64,000 bases of DNA, taken from Cymbidium sinense (taxonomy: Eukaryota > Streptophyta > Magnoliopsida > Asparagales > Orchidaceae). The position numbers and the translations under genes were made by a program. Of the stretch, positions 11,201 through 21,479 are shown piece after piece. The first letter of the stretch is position 1; each line of letters starts with the position of its first letter. The stretch lies in the NCBI GenBank assembly GCA_021442155.1, contig CM038214.1, positions 312,573,001-312,637,000 of the forward strand, written 5' to 3'. The notes below the pieces were generated by a model. It made no database searches. It saw only the letters and a list, made by a program, of their open reading frames with translations, and was not told the DNA's origin.

Positions 11201-13433
11201 CCATTTTAACTTCATTTTGTTGATCATATTGCTATGGTGGTTTTATTCAGTCTATTTTTTTGTTGTTGTTGTTTTGCTTTGTTTTATTTTTTTGTGTTTT
11301 TTTGTTTTTTTTTTTGCTTCCCTCACTAGGAAATGGTTTTATTATTTTTCTTTAGGGTTCTAGTCAATCTCACTTTATATGAAAGCTACCCTATTGGTTT
11401 TAGTTTATTTCTAAACTTAAACCCCCTTCCTCTTTACCCTATTGTATACTTAACTACTTATTTAGGTCATGGTGATATTTTAATTTATTTTCCTATCCTT
11501 TGAGACTGTGGTTTTCTTTCTATGGCTCATGCTATGCTTCTTACTCACAGTCTATGTGTATCTTTTGTCTTTGTGGTTTGATTTTGGCCTATCCCTTATA
11601 CTAATTGATGTTGGGTTTGCCTAGTTTTGGTCGCTTATTTGAGTTAGATTTTTGTTGCTATGGTTGGTTCTTATGCTACTATTTGCTTCTTCCATCTATC
11701 GACTATTTTGGGTGGTCATTTTTCACTTTTGGTCTCTTTGGTTTAGTTGGGCTTTGGTGTTGTTCTCCTTTCTGGTTTCATTTGGGGACCTCTTGTCGAT
11801 TAGAGGTAGCTTTTTTTTTGTTGCCTTCTATTTTCTCTTTGTGTACTATAGGGTTTGAAGGGGCTTTATTTGCCTCTTTGTTCCTTTCCTTACTCTTGTG
11901 GTGGTTTCATTGGCCTTTCTACCTTAGTTTTTATCTAAGGACACTAATTTTATTTCTTTATTTTTTAGATCTCCTCGTGGGTCTTGGCTATGCTGTTGTT
12001 TCTCTTCCTCTATTTTGGGCTTTGAATTTGGTCAACCTCTTATTTCGGCTGGATGCTCCCTTTACTAAATTGGAACTTCTACTATTGCGGTTGGTTGTTG
12101 GGTGGCAGCTATTGGTCTCTTAAGGTTTTTCTTAGCTTTGGTTATTTTCAATTCTTTTTGTTTGTTTTCCTGGTTTAAGTTGGTATTATCTTTCTCTTGG
12201 TTGTTTTCTTTGTTGATTGGTATGAGGATAGCTTCTTAGTGGTTCTTCTTTCGTCCAAACTTGGGTTTCTGTTTACTGGAGGAGATGGTTGTGGCTATTT
12301 TTTATCTATGCCTACTGGTTTGTTTGCAATTACTCCTCTGGCTAGATTGGTCTGGTGTTTGGTAAGGGCTAGTTGTGGCTCTCTCTAGCTTGGTGTCTTG
12401 GGATTAGATGTTATCTTGCCTTGGATGCTTATTCCTAGCTTGGTGTCTTGGGATTGAGGGTGGTATTGAACTCTATATTTTGCCTCCTATATTTGTCTTG
12501 GTGGTGCTAGATTTGCTATTTTTCGCCGCCTTAGTGGTGGTTTTGATGTTAATTTTGGATGCTCCCTTGGTCTCCTATGGCTTTCCCCTATCTGTTGGTT
12601 ATCTTCCCCTTTTGCTATTTGGGTGGAAGTTTTGCCCTATTTGGATTCTTGCAGATATGGTTGTTGTTATGCCTGTTTTTGTTTGTTGTTTGCTCATCAC
12701 CGCCTGTGTTTCTCTTCCTTTGGGTAGTGGCTTTCATGGAGTTATTGCTTGGTTTTTTTAGCTTGGCCACTAATCCTGTTGTAACATCTGGATTGTTAGA
12801 TTTATGTGATTGGTCTATTATGGGCTTTGGTTGATGGGTTGTGGTCAGTTTTCTATTTGTTTGCGCAAGACCTAGATCACCATGGATTATTTTGCCTTGA
12901 TGGTTTATATCTCCTACTATGTTGGCCCAAGTTTTCTCACATCTTCTCCGATTGGTAGCATTACATATGATGTAACCCTTCTCAAGAAGTTTGATGCTCA
13001 TATGTATTGCCATTGAGATGATCTTAACCGAGCTCGAGCCTTCTCTTCTCTAAATTGTTTACTTTATCCTTTTCCCTTTAGGATTATTGCCTTCATAGTG
13101 TTTTTTGTAAATTCTTTTGCGTTGTAACTTTATAGATGGAATGAGCTTTACTCAATTAACTTGTTCCCAGATCTTTCTTATCTTGCTTTCTAAATCAAAG
13201 TCCCAAACTAGCCATTTCTCTTTCATGAGTTGATTAGTCTTATTATGTGTCTTTCTGATGTTTTTTGCTATTAATTTCCATTTTCTTTTATTTTCTTTCC
13301 CTTTCTATTGTACTTAGATGAGTTTAGCCTTACGTTTAAACTCAGAGCCATAGAACTTTGAGCTTTACCCCAATTAAGGACATTGAATCTGTTCCTTTTA
13401 TGGTAACAAAATTCTAACTTTTCCCAAAAAAAA
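11201..13433 (+). other. LINE L1a 3' UTR, long U/G-rich
   Basis: About 2.2 kb after the ORF2 end, dominated by T and G on the + strand (many ttggtt and ttgttgtt words). It ends in ttaaggacattgaatc, tggtaacaaaattc and an A run. Hydrophobic open frames here (for example 11605-12123) come from TTT/TTG/CTT-rich composition and are not conserved in the B copy at 32744-35270. Compared with that copy it lacks dozens of short stretches, often around CTG or CAG. Confidence 0.8.
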
Positions 13434-14320
13434 TCCTAAAGTCTAAAACCTACAACCCTAAACCATAAACCCTAAACCCCAAACCCTAAACCCTAAACCC
13501 CAAATCCTAAACCCTAAACCCTAAACTAACCCTAAACGCTAAACACTAAATTGTAAACCATAAACCCTAAAAACCTAATAACCTAAACCTAAACAAAATA
13601 ATAAAATAAAATAAAAACCTAAACCTAAAAATAAAGTAAAACAACAAATAAAAACTAAACTAAAATAAAATAAATAAAAGCCTAAACTAAACTAAAAAAG
13701 AAAATAAAGTTAAAAATAAAAAAATTAATAAAATAAAGACTTAACCTAAAATAAAAATAAAATAAACCTAAAATAAAATAAAATAAAAACTAAATAAAAA
13801 CCTAAACCTAAAAAATAAACCTAAAAATAAAACCTAAAAAAATAAAAAAATAAAACCTAAACTCTAAACCTAAAAAAAAATTAAACTTAAAATAAAAATA
13901 AACCTAAACTAAAATAAACTAAACTAAATTAAATGAAACGAAAACCTAAACTTAAACCTAAAATAAACTAAGCCTAAACTTAGAATTAAACTAAATATAA
14001 TAAAATAAACAAAAAATAAACCTAAACTTAAACTAAAAAAATAAAATCTAAAAATAAACCTAAAATAAAACCTAACACCTAAACCTAAAAAAAATAAAAA
14101 TAAAATCTAAACCTAAACATAAATTAAAAATAAACTAAACCTAAAATAAAATAAAAATAAACTAAACTAAAACTAAACCTAAATTAAAATAAATTAAAAT
14201 AAAAAACATAATCTAAAATAAATAAACCTAAAATAAATAAACTAAACTAAATAAAATATAAAATAAACCTAAATAAAAAAATAAACTAAAATAAATAAAA
14301 ATTAAACTAAATAAACTTAA
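13434..14320 (+). repeat. Short CCCTAAA block and A-rich satellite block
   Basis: CCCTAAA to about 13590, then the A-rich subunit. Counterpart in block B is 35271-36200. No gene seen. Confidence 0.85.
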
Positions 14321-14342
14321 ACCAACCATTTTACTTAATTTA
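14321..14342 (+). repeat. Satellite boundary motif, copy 3
   Basis: accaaccattttacttaatt, a diverged form; counterpart at 36201. Confidence 0.7.
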
Positions 14343-17200
14343 AATAAAAATAAAAAATTAAATAATTAATTAAAAAAATCTTTAACCCTAAACCCTAAAA
14401 TAAATAATAATAAACCCTAAACCCTAAATAAACCCTAAACCTTAAAACCTAAACTCAACCCAAAATAACCCTAAATAAAATAAACCTAAACCTAAAATTA
14501 ACCCTAAAATAAACTAAAATAACCCTAAACCCTAAAAATAAACCTTAAACTAAACCTAAACACTAAAACCCTAAACTAAAATAAACCCTAAACCTAAACT
14601 CTAACCCAAAATAAAAACCCTAAAACCCTAAACCCTAAACCTAAACCTAAAATAAACTAAACCTAAAATTAAAAAATAAAAGCAAAACTTAAAAATTAAA
14701 ATTAAAATTAAACTAAACTAAAAAATATACCTAAACCTAAACCTAAAATGAAAAAATAAAATAAAATAAAAATCCTAAAGTAAAGTAAATTAACATAAAA
14801 TAAATAAACTAAAATAAGTAAAAATAAAAATAAACCTAAATAAAAAAAAAATAAACTAAAATAAATAAAAAATAAACTAAAGAAATTAAATAAACCTAAA
14901 CCTACTTTCAAATTAAATAATAAATTTAATAAATAAAATAAAAAAAGACTAAACACTAAACCTAAACACCTAAAACCCAAACCCCAATAAACTATAAACT
15001 AAACTAAACCTAAAAACTAAACTAAAACTAAAATAACTAAACTTAAACCTAAACTCTAAACCTAACTAACCAACCTAACCCTAAACCCTAAACTAAACCT
15101 AAAACCCTAAACTAAACCTAAAACTAAACTAAACTATAAACCTAAACTAAACCTAAAACCATAAACTAATAAACCCCTAAACCTAAACCCAAAAACTATA
15201 AAACTAACCTAAACTAAAATTTAAACCTAAACCTAACTAAACAAACCTAAAGAATAAATAAATATAAACCTAAATAAAACCTAAACCTAACACTAAACCT
15301 AAATAAATAAACCTAAACCCTAAACCCTAAAATAAAAAACCAAAATAAATTAAAAAAAAACTAAATAAATCAAATAAAAACTAGATAAAAACCTAAACCA
15401 AAAAAAAAAATTAAAAAATAAAACCTAAAATAATTAAAAAAATAAAACCTAAACCTAAAATAAATAAAATAAAATAAACTAATAAAATAAAATAAACTAA
15501 ACTAAAATAAATAAAACCTAACCTAAACTAAAAATAAACTAAACCTAAACCCTAAACTAAATAAAAAATAAACTAAAAATAAACCAAAAAACTAAACTAA
15601 AAAATAAAACTAAAATAAACTTAAAATAAAACCTAAACCTAATTAAATAAAGTAAAAACCTAAACATAAACCTAAAAATAAAAAATAAAACCTAATCTAA
15701 AATAAATAAATAAAAAACTAAACTAAAAAAATAAGCATAAACCTACACATAAACTTAAAAAAAATAAAAAAAATCTAAACTAAAATAAATAAACCTATGC
15801 CTAAATTAAAATAAAATATAAACCTAAATAAAAAATAATTAAAATAAAATAAATAAACTAAAACCTAAACCTAATACTTAATTTAAAACCCTAAACCATA
15901 AAACTAAAACCTAAACTAAATCCTAAACCCTAAACCCTAAAAACCCTAAACCTAAACCTAAACTAAACCCTAAACCCTAAACCTAAAAAATAAACCCTAA
16001 ACCTAAAAACCCTAAACTCTAAAACCTAAACCTTAAACTCTAATTAACCCTAAACCTAAAACCTAAACCCCAAAAAACCCTAATCTAAACTAAAACACTA
16101 ACCTAAACCTAAACACTAAACTAACCCTAAACCCTAAGCTAACCCTAAACAATAAACCTCAAACCCTAAACCCTAAACCCTAAACCATAAAAACCCTAAA
16201 CCTGAAAGCCTATACCTTAATTGAGAAATATTGAACCATAAACTAAACCAAAACCCTAAGCTAACCCTAATCTCCAAATCCTAAACCCTAAAAACCATAA
16301 ATCCAAAAGCCTAAACACTAAACCTTAAACCCTAAACCATAAACCGAAACCTTAAACCTTAAACCATAAAACCCTAAATCTTAAAACCAAAAACCCAAAA
16401 ACTTAAACCCTAAACCCTAAACCCTAAACCCCAAAAACCTAAACCCAATCTAAATAAAACCTTAAAATAAAATAAATAAATAACCTAAACCTAAATATAA
16501 TAATAAATAAAATAAAATAAAACCTAAACTAAAACTAAATATAAAATAAAATAAAATAAAATAAAATAAAATAAAAAATAAATAAAACCTAAACCAAACA
16601 AAAAAATGAAATAATCCCATGAATAAAAAACATAAACAAAATAAATAATAAATGTAAAATAAAATTATAAAAAACCTAAAATTAAATTAAATAAAAACCT
16701 AAACCCAAAAAATAAAACTAAAAATAAAACTAAAAAAAACCTAAACCTAAAATTAAAATAAAATAAACAAAATAAAATAAACCTAAACCTAAACTAAAAT
16801 AAATAAAACCTAAACCTAAACCTAAAATAAATGAAACCTAAACCTAAACCTAGACTAAATAAAATAAAATAAACTAAAAATAAACCTTAACCTGAACTAA
16901 AAATAAAGCCTAAAATAAACATAAAATAAAAAACCTAAAACCTAAACATAAAAAAAATAAAATAAAACCTAAACCTAAACCTTAAAAATAATAAAACCTA
17001 AACTTAAAAATTAAAATTAAAATTAAAACAACTAAAAAATTAACTTAATCCTAAACCTAAATCTAAAAATAAACTAAAATAAAAAACCTAAACTAAAATA
17101 AATAAACAAAACTAAATAAAATAAAAAATAAACCTAAATAAAACTAAAAAATAAAGTATACTAAAAAAATAAAAAATAAAGTTAATATTCTAGATAAACC
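14343..17200 (+). repeat. Alternating CCCTAAA and A-rich satellite blocks
   Basis: CCCTAAA at about 14375-14640 and 15890-16440, A-rich blocks at 14650-14900, 15300-15880 and 16440-17200. Between 14950 and 15300 most heptamers have lost one or two C (ctaaac instead of ccctaaac), while the block B counterpart near 36930-37070 keeps ordinary CCCTAAA. No gene. A Phe-rich minus-strand frame at 14708-14980 is the complement of AAATAAA repeats. Confidence 0.8.
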
Positions 17201-17226
17201 TAAACCTACCAGTTTACTTAATTTTT
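17201..17226 (+). repeat. Satellite boundary motif, copy 4
   Basis: taaacctaccagtttactta followed by attttt; identical core at 39790. Confidence 0.8.
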
Positions 17227-17594
17227 TAAAAATTTTAAAAAATAACCTTAAACCCAAAATCCTAAAACCTAAGCCCTAAACCCTAAATCTACAACCCTAA
17301 ACCCTAAACCATGAAAAACCCTAAATCCTAAACCCTAAAAGCATAAATGCTAAAACCTTAAATTGTAAACCCTGAACCCTAAATCTTAAACCCTAAAGCT
17401 TAACGCTAAACCCTACACCATAAACCCTAAACCCTAAACCCTTAATCCTAAACCCTAAACCCTAAATCTTAAACCCTAAACCTTAACCCTAAACCCAACC
17501 CCAAACCCCAAACCCAAACCTAAACCTAAAAGCTAAATAAAGTAAAGCTAAAACCACAAACCTAATAAACCTAAGCCTAAATGAAAACCATAAG
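17227..17594 (+). repeat. Interstitial CCCTAAA block
   Basis: Degenerate CCCTAAA leading directly into the GR-RBP remnant G3. No gene seen. Confidence 0.85.
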
Positions 17595-18021
17595 AGTGGG
17601 TAGAACCTTGATGGCAGGAACATCACCCTCAAACAGGATTAGTCTAGATTTGGTGGTGGAGATGAAGACTGAGGCAGCAGGTATCACAATGGTAGTGGGG
17701 GATCTGGATGTGCTAGTGGATATGGAGATGGCGGGGGGAGAGATCGGGGTTATGATGGTGGATTTCACTACTCGAGAGGCCGGGGTGGTTCTAAGGGGAA
17801 CTGGAGGTACTGAAGAACGTCTGATCTGATCTGTTGCTCATGGAACCATGTCTTTACAATAGAGACAGTTTTAGTTATCTAGGGTTTTGGATTTGCTCTA
17901 TGCTTGCTCATTTTTGAATTATGTTATTGTTTGTGCCTTACAAAACTTAGTGTGTTACTTGGTTGATGAATTCAAAAAGAAGAAATATTGAATATGAATT
18001 TGTTCTATGCTAATAAAAAAA
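17595..18021 (+). pseudogene. GR-RBP 3' fragment, copy G3
   Basis: In the family frame it reads SG, a stop, NLDGRNITLK, two further stops, then GSGGSGCASGYGDGGGRDRG, HYSRGRGGSKGNWRY and TGA at 17811-17813. About 75 bases of the central glycine-rich repeat present in G5 are missing, and the deletion is in frame. The frame is otherwise continuous. The 3' UTR follows to an A run near 18015. Block B counterpart is G8 (40185). The open frame from 17581 is a +1 artefact of the same DNA. Confidence 0.85.
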
Positions 18022-18254
18022 CCAAAAATCCTAAACCCTAAACTAAAACATGAACCTTAAACCTAAAACCTAAAGATAAACCCTAAACCATAAAAACCCT
18101 AAACCTTAAACCCTAAACCCTAAACCCTAAAGCCTAAAACCCTAAACCCTAAACCCTAAACCCTAAAACCTAAACCCTAAATCATATATGATCAATGCTA
18201 AACCCTAAACCCCAAACCATAAACCTAAAAACTTAAACTAACCCTAAACCCTAA
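18022..18254 (+). repeat. Interstitial CCCTAAA block
   Basis: Degenerate CCCTAAA; block B has about 1 kb more satellite at this point (40614-41877). No gene seen. Confidence 0.8.
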
Positions 18255-18694
18255 GTCTAGATCTAGTGATGGAGGAGAAGGTGAAGGCGGCGGTTATCAC
18301 AGTGGTGGTGGGGGATCTGGACGTGCTGGTGGATATGGAGGCTATGGTCGAAGCAGTGGTGGTCATGGTAGAGGGAGGAGCGATGGAGGTTACAGCCATC
18401 GTGGTAGCAAGGGGAGAGATCGGGGATATGATGGTGGATCCCACTACTCGAGAGGCCGGGGTGGTTCTGATGTGAACTAGAGAATTTAAATAACATCTAA
18501 TCTGATCTGCTGGTTATGGAGATGTGTCTTTATAGTAGAGTTAGTTTTAGTTATCTAGGGTTTTGGATTTGCTCTATGCGTGCTCAGTTTTTAACTATGT
18601 TGTTGCTTGTGTCTTAGAAAAATTTGTGTGTTACATGATTGATCAATTTGAAAAGAAGAAATGTTGAATCTGAATTTGTTCTCTATTAAAAAAA
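18255..18694 (+). pseudogene. GR-RBP 3' fragment, copy G4 (frame open)
   Basis: From SRSSDGGEGEGGGYHSGGGG the frame is open without any stop for 74 codons: GYGGYGRSSGGHGRGRSDGG, YSHRGSKGRDRGYDGGSHYS, RGRGGSDVN, then TAG at 18478-18480 (the family has a Trp codon here, TGG to TAG). The RRM strand NGQNLDGRNITVN seen in other copies is missing; the fragment joins CCCTAA repeats directly at tctagatctagtg. The counterpart G9 (41878) still has that part, so it was lost in the A lineage together with about 1 kb of satellite. No start codon or RRM remains, so a product is not expected despite the open frame. Confidence 0.85.
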
Positions 18695-18922
18695 ATAAAA
18701 ATTCTAAACCCTAAACTAAAACTTGAACCCTAAACCTAAAACCTGAACCCTAAACCCTAAAAACCTTGAACCTTAAATCTTAAATCCTAAACCCAAAACC
18801 CTAATACCCTAAACCATGAATCCTAAACCCTAAACCCTAAACCTAAACCTAAAGTAGCTAAATAAATTAAAAATAAACCTAAACCCTAAAACCTAATAAA
18901 CATAAACATAAACTGAATACTT
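18695..18922 (+). repeat. Interstitial CCCTAAA block with LINE empty site
   Basis: Degenerate CCCTAAA ending in gaatacttaagaatggg. The matching place in block B (42566-42580) holds the 8.4 kb LINE, so this is the pre-insertion allele. Confidence 0.85.
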
Positions 18923-19405
18923 AAGAATGGGAAAAACCTTGACGACAGGAACATGACCGTCAACTAAGCTAAGTCTAGATCTTGTAGTGGAGGCGAAGGC
19001 GGAGGTGTGTGTTATTCTGGTGGTGGTGGGGGATCTGGAGGTGCTGGTGGATATGGAGGTGGTGGTCGTAGTAGTGGTGGTTATGGAGCTAGGAAGAGCA
19101 ACAAAGGTTATAGTCATGGTGGTGGTGGAGGGAGAGATCGAGGATAGGATGGTGGATCCTGCTACTCGATAGGCCAAAGTGGTTCTAATGGGAACCAGAG
19201 AAATTGAAGAACAGTCGATCCGATCTACTGCTTATGGAACTGTGTCTTTACATTTGACTGTTCTAGTTATCTAGGGTTTTTGATTTGCTCTATGTGTGCT
19301 CATTTTTATCGTCTTAAACTTGTGTGTTAGAGAACTTGGTGTGTTACTTGGTTGATGAAATAAAAAGAAGAAATGTTAAATTTGAATTTGTTCTCTGTTA
19401 AAAAA
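18923..19405 (+). pseudogene. GR-RBP 3' fragment, copy G5 (longest frame)
   Basis: The most complete tail. KNGKNLDDRNMTVN, a stop, AKSRSCSGGEGGGVCYSGGG, GSGGAGGYGGGGRSSGGYGA, RKSNKGYSHGGGGGRDRG, a stop, DGGSCYSIGQSGSNGNQRN and TGA at 19205-19207, all in one frame with two internal stops and no indel. It gives the reference layout for the other copies: about 94 codons from the end of the RRM to the stop. The 3' UTR holds tagggtttttgatttgctc and a gaaataaaaagaag signal about 50 bases before the A run. Counterpart in block B is G10 (50994). Confidence 0.88.
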
Positions 19406-19635
19406 CACCAAAACTCCTAAACCCTAAAGTAAAACTTGAACCCTAACCTAAACCTTAAACCCTAAACCCTAAATCGTAAAAATATAAAAAATAAAAAAAA
19501 CAAAAAAACCCTAACCCTGAATGCTAAACCCTAAAACTAACCCTAAACCCTAAACCTACAAACCTAAACCCTAAACCCGAAAACCCTAAACCCCAAACCC
19601 TAAACCTTAAACCCTAATCCCTAAACCCTAAAAAG
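19406..19635 (+). repeat. Interstitial CCCTAAA block
   Basis: CCCTAAA block that ends where CTAATAA repeats begin. No gene seen. Confidence 0.8.
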
Positions 19636-20674
19636 AAACTAATAAAACATGAAACTCAATAACTAAAACTAAAACTAATAAATAATAAACTAAATCTAAT
19701 AAACTAATAATAAACAAAAAAAAAATAATAAAAGTAACTAAACTAAACTAACTAAATAATAACTAAAAAACTAATAAACTAATAATAATAAAAATAACTA
19801 AACTAATAACTAAATTAAACATAAACAAAAGAACTCCACTAATAAACTAACTAAAAATAAACAAAACTAATAAAACTAATAAAAACTAAACTACACGTAA
19901 ACTAATAACCAAAACTAAACTAATAAACTAACTAAACTAAACTAATAAAATAATAACTAATAATAATAAACTAAAAAACATAACTAACTAATAAATAAAT
20001 AACTACTAATAAAACTAATAACTAAACTAATAATAACTAAACTAAGTAAACTAAAACTAATAACTAATCAATTAACTAAATAACTAATAAATAACTAATA
20101 ATAATAACTAACTAATAACTAAAACTAATAATTAAACTAAAATAATAAACTAACTAAACCTAATAATAAACTAAATAATAATAATTAAAACTAACAATAA
20201 AATAAAAAAACTAATAAATAAAATAAAATAATTAATAACAACTAACACTAAATTAATAAACTAATAATAAACTAAACTAAATAAAACTAATAACTAAACT
20301 AATAATAATAATAATAATAATAAACTAAACTAATAAAAAACTAAATAATACATAAAACTTAAATAAATAAACTAAACCTAATAATAAACTAATAAAACTA
20401 ACTGAACTAATAAACTAATAACTAATAATAATAAAAAATAAACTAAACTAAAAACTAATAATAATTGAAAAAAACACTAAATAATAATAAAACCTAATAA
20501 CATAAAAACTAACTAAACTAAGCTAATAAAAATAATAAACTAAATAATAAAAAACTAAAACTAAACTAATAAATAATAATAAACTAAATAAAAACAAACT
20601 AATAAAACTTATAATAACTAATTAATAATAACTAAACTAACTAAATAAATAATTAATAACATACAAACTAAAAC

Positions 20675-20736
<62 letters not shown>

Positions 20737-21479
20737 TAAACTAAACACTAAACCCCAAAACCTAAATTAATAAAACTAATAATGATAAACTAAACTAAAG
20801 TAAAATAACTAAAAACTAAACTAATAAAATAAATAATAATAATATCTAAACAGTAACTAAAAAAACTAATAAATAAATAATAAAACTAACCTAAAACTAA
20901 CTAATAACTAACTAATAAAAACCAATAAACTAATAAATAATAAACTAAAAACCTAATAATAACTAATAAAAACTAAAACTAATAATAAATAACAAATAAC
21001 CTAAAACTAATAACTAATAAACTAATAAATAATCTAATAAACTAAACTAATAATAATAGCTACTAAACTAACTAACTAAACTAAACAATAATAATAAAAT
21101 AACTAACTAACTAAACTAATAAATAAATAATAATAAAACTAAAAATAAACTAACTAATAAATAACTAAACCCTAAACCCTAACTAAATAAATATTATGAA
21201 TATTAATAATAAAATTATTAATAATAAACATAAACTAATATTAATAATAAACTAAAGAAAAAAATAGAAATAAAACAAAACTAATAATTAACCAATTAAC
21301 TAAATTAATAATATTAATAAATAATAGATAACTTATAATATCTAATACAAAACTAAACCATAAACTAAACTAAAAAACTAATAATAATAAACGAATAAAC
21401 CTAAACCCATAACTAAACTAACAAACTAATAAATAAACTAACAAAACTAAACCACTAACTAAAATTAGCTAAAACCTAA
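19636..21479 (+). repeat. CTAATAA/AACTAA low-complexity domain
   Basis: About 1.8 kb almost free of G, built from actaataa, aactaata and aataataa words and clearly different from the CCTAAA satellite on both sides. It may descend from CTAAA repeats that lost the C doublet. Counterpart in block B is 51610-53267, shorter by many small deletions. No gene. Confidence 0.85.
20674..20734 (+). repeat. (AAT)n microsatellite
   Basis: About 20 perfect AAT units in a row. The block B counterpart (about 52540-52576) has two short runs of about five units with an interruption, so the two copies differ strongly in length. Confidence 0.9.

Larger units (their letters stand above)
5881..13433 (+). mobile_element. 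L1-type LINE, nearly full length, decayed (L1a)
   Basis: Plant non-LTR retrotransposon with 5' region, ORF1 (about 6081-7151), ORF2 (about 7210-11200), a long U/G-rich 3' UTR and a terminal A run at 13426-13433. The + strand carries coding sense and poly(A), as for every other insert in the window. ORF1 and ORF2 are broken by many stops and frameshifts, so the element is dead. No target-site duplication could be recognised because both flanks are A-rich satellite. Positions 9799-13433 recur at 31309-35270. Confidence 0.9.

Noticed and set aside
11605..12123. 172-codon hydrophobic open frame, possible membrane protein
   Set aside because: Lies in the T/G-rich LINE 3' UTR; the frame is not kept in the block B copy (33180-33790) and the hydrophobicity follows from TTT/CTT/TTG codons.
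14708..14980. Phe/Leu-rich minus-strand open frame (also 59825-60010)
   Set aside because: Reverse complement of AAATAAA and CCTAAA repeats, with no stop only because of composition.
18893..19177. Minus-strand Ser/Thr-rich open frame (and similar ones at 4343, 17577, 18244, 58543)
   Set aside because: Complement of the Gly-rich GR-RBP tract; GGN/GTG repeats read backwards give Ser/Thr/His-rich shadows.
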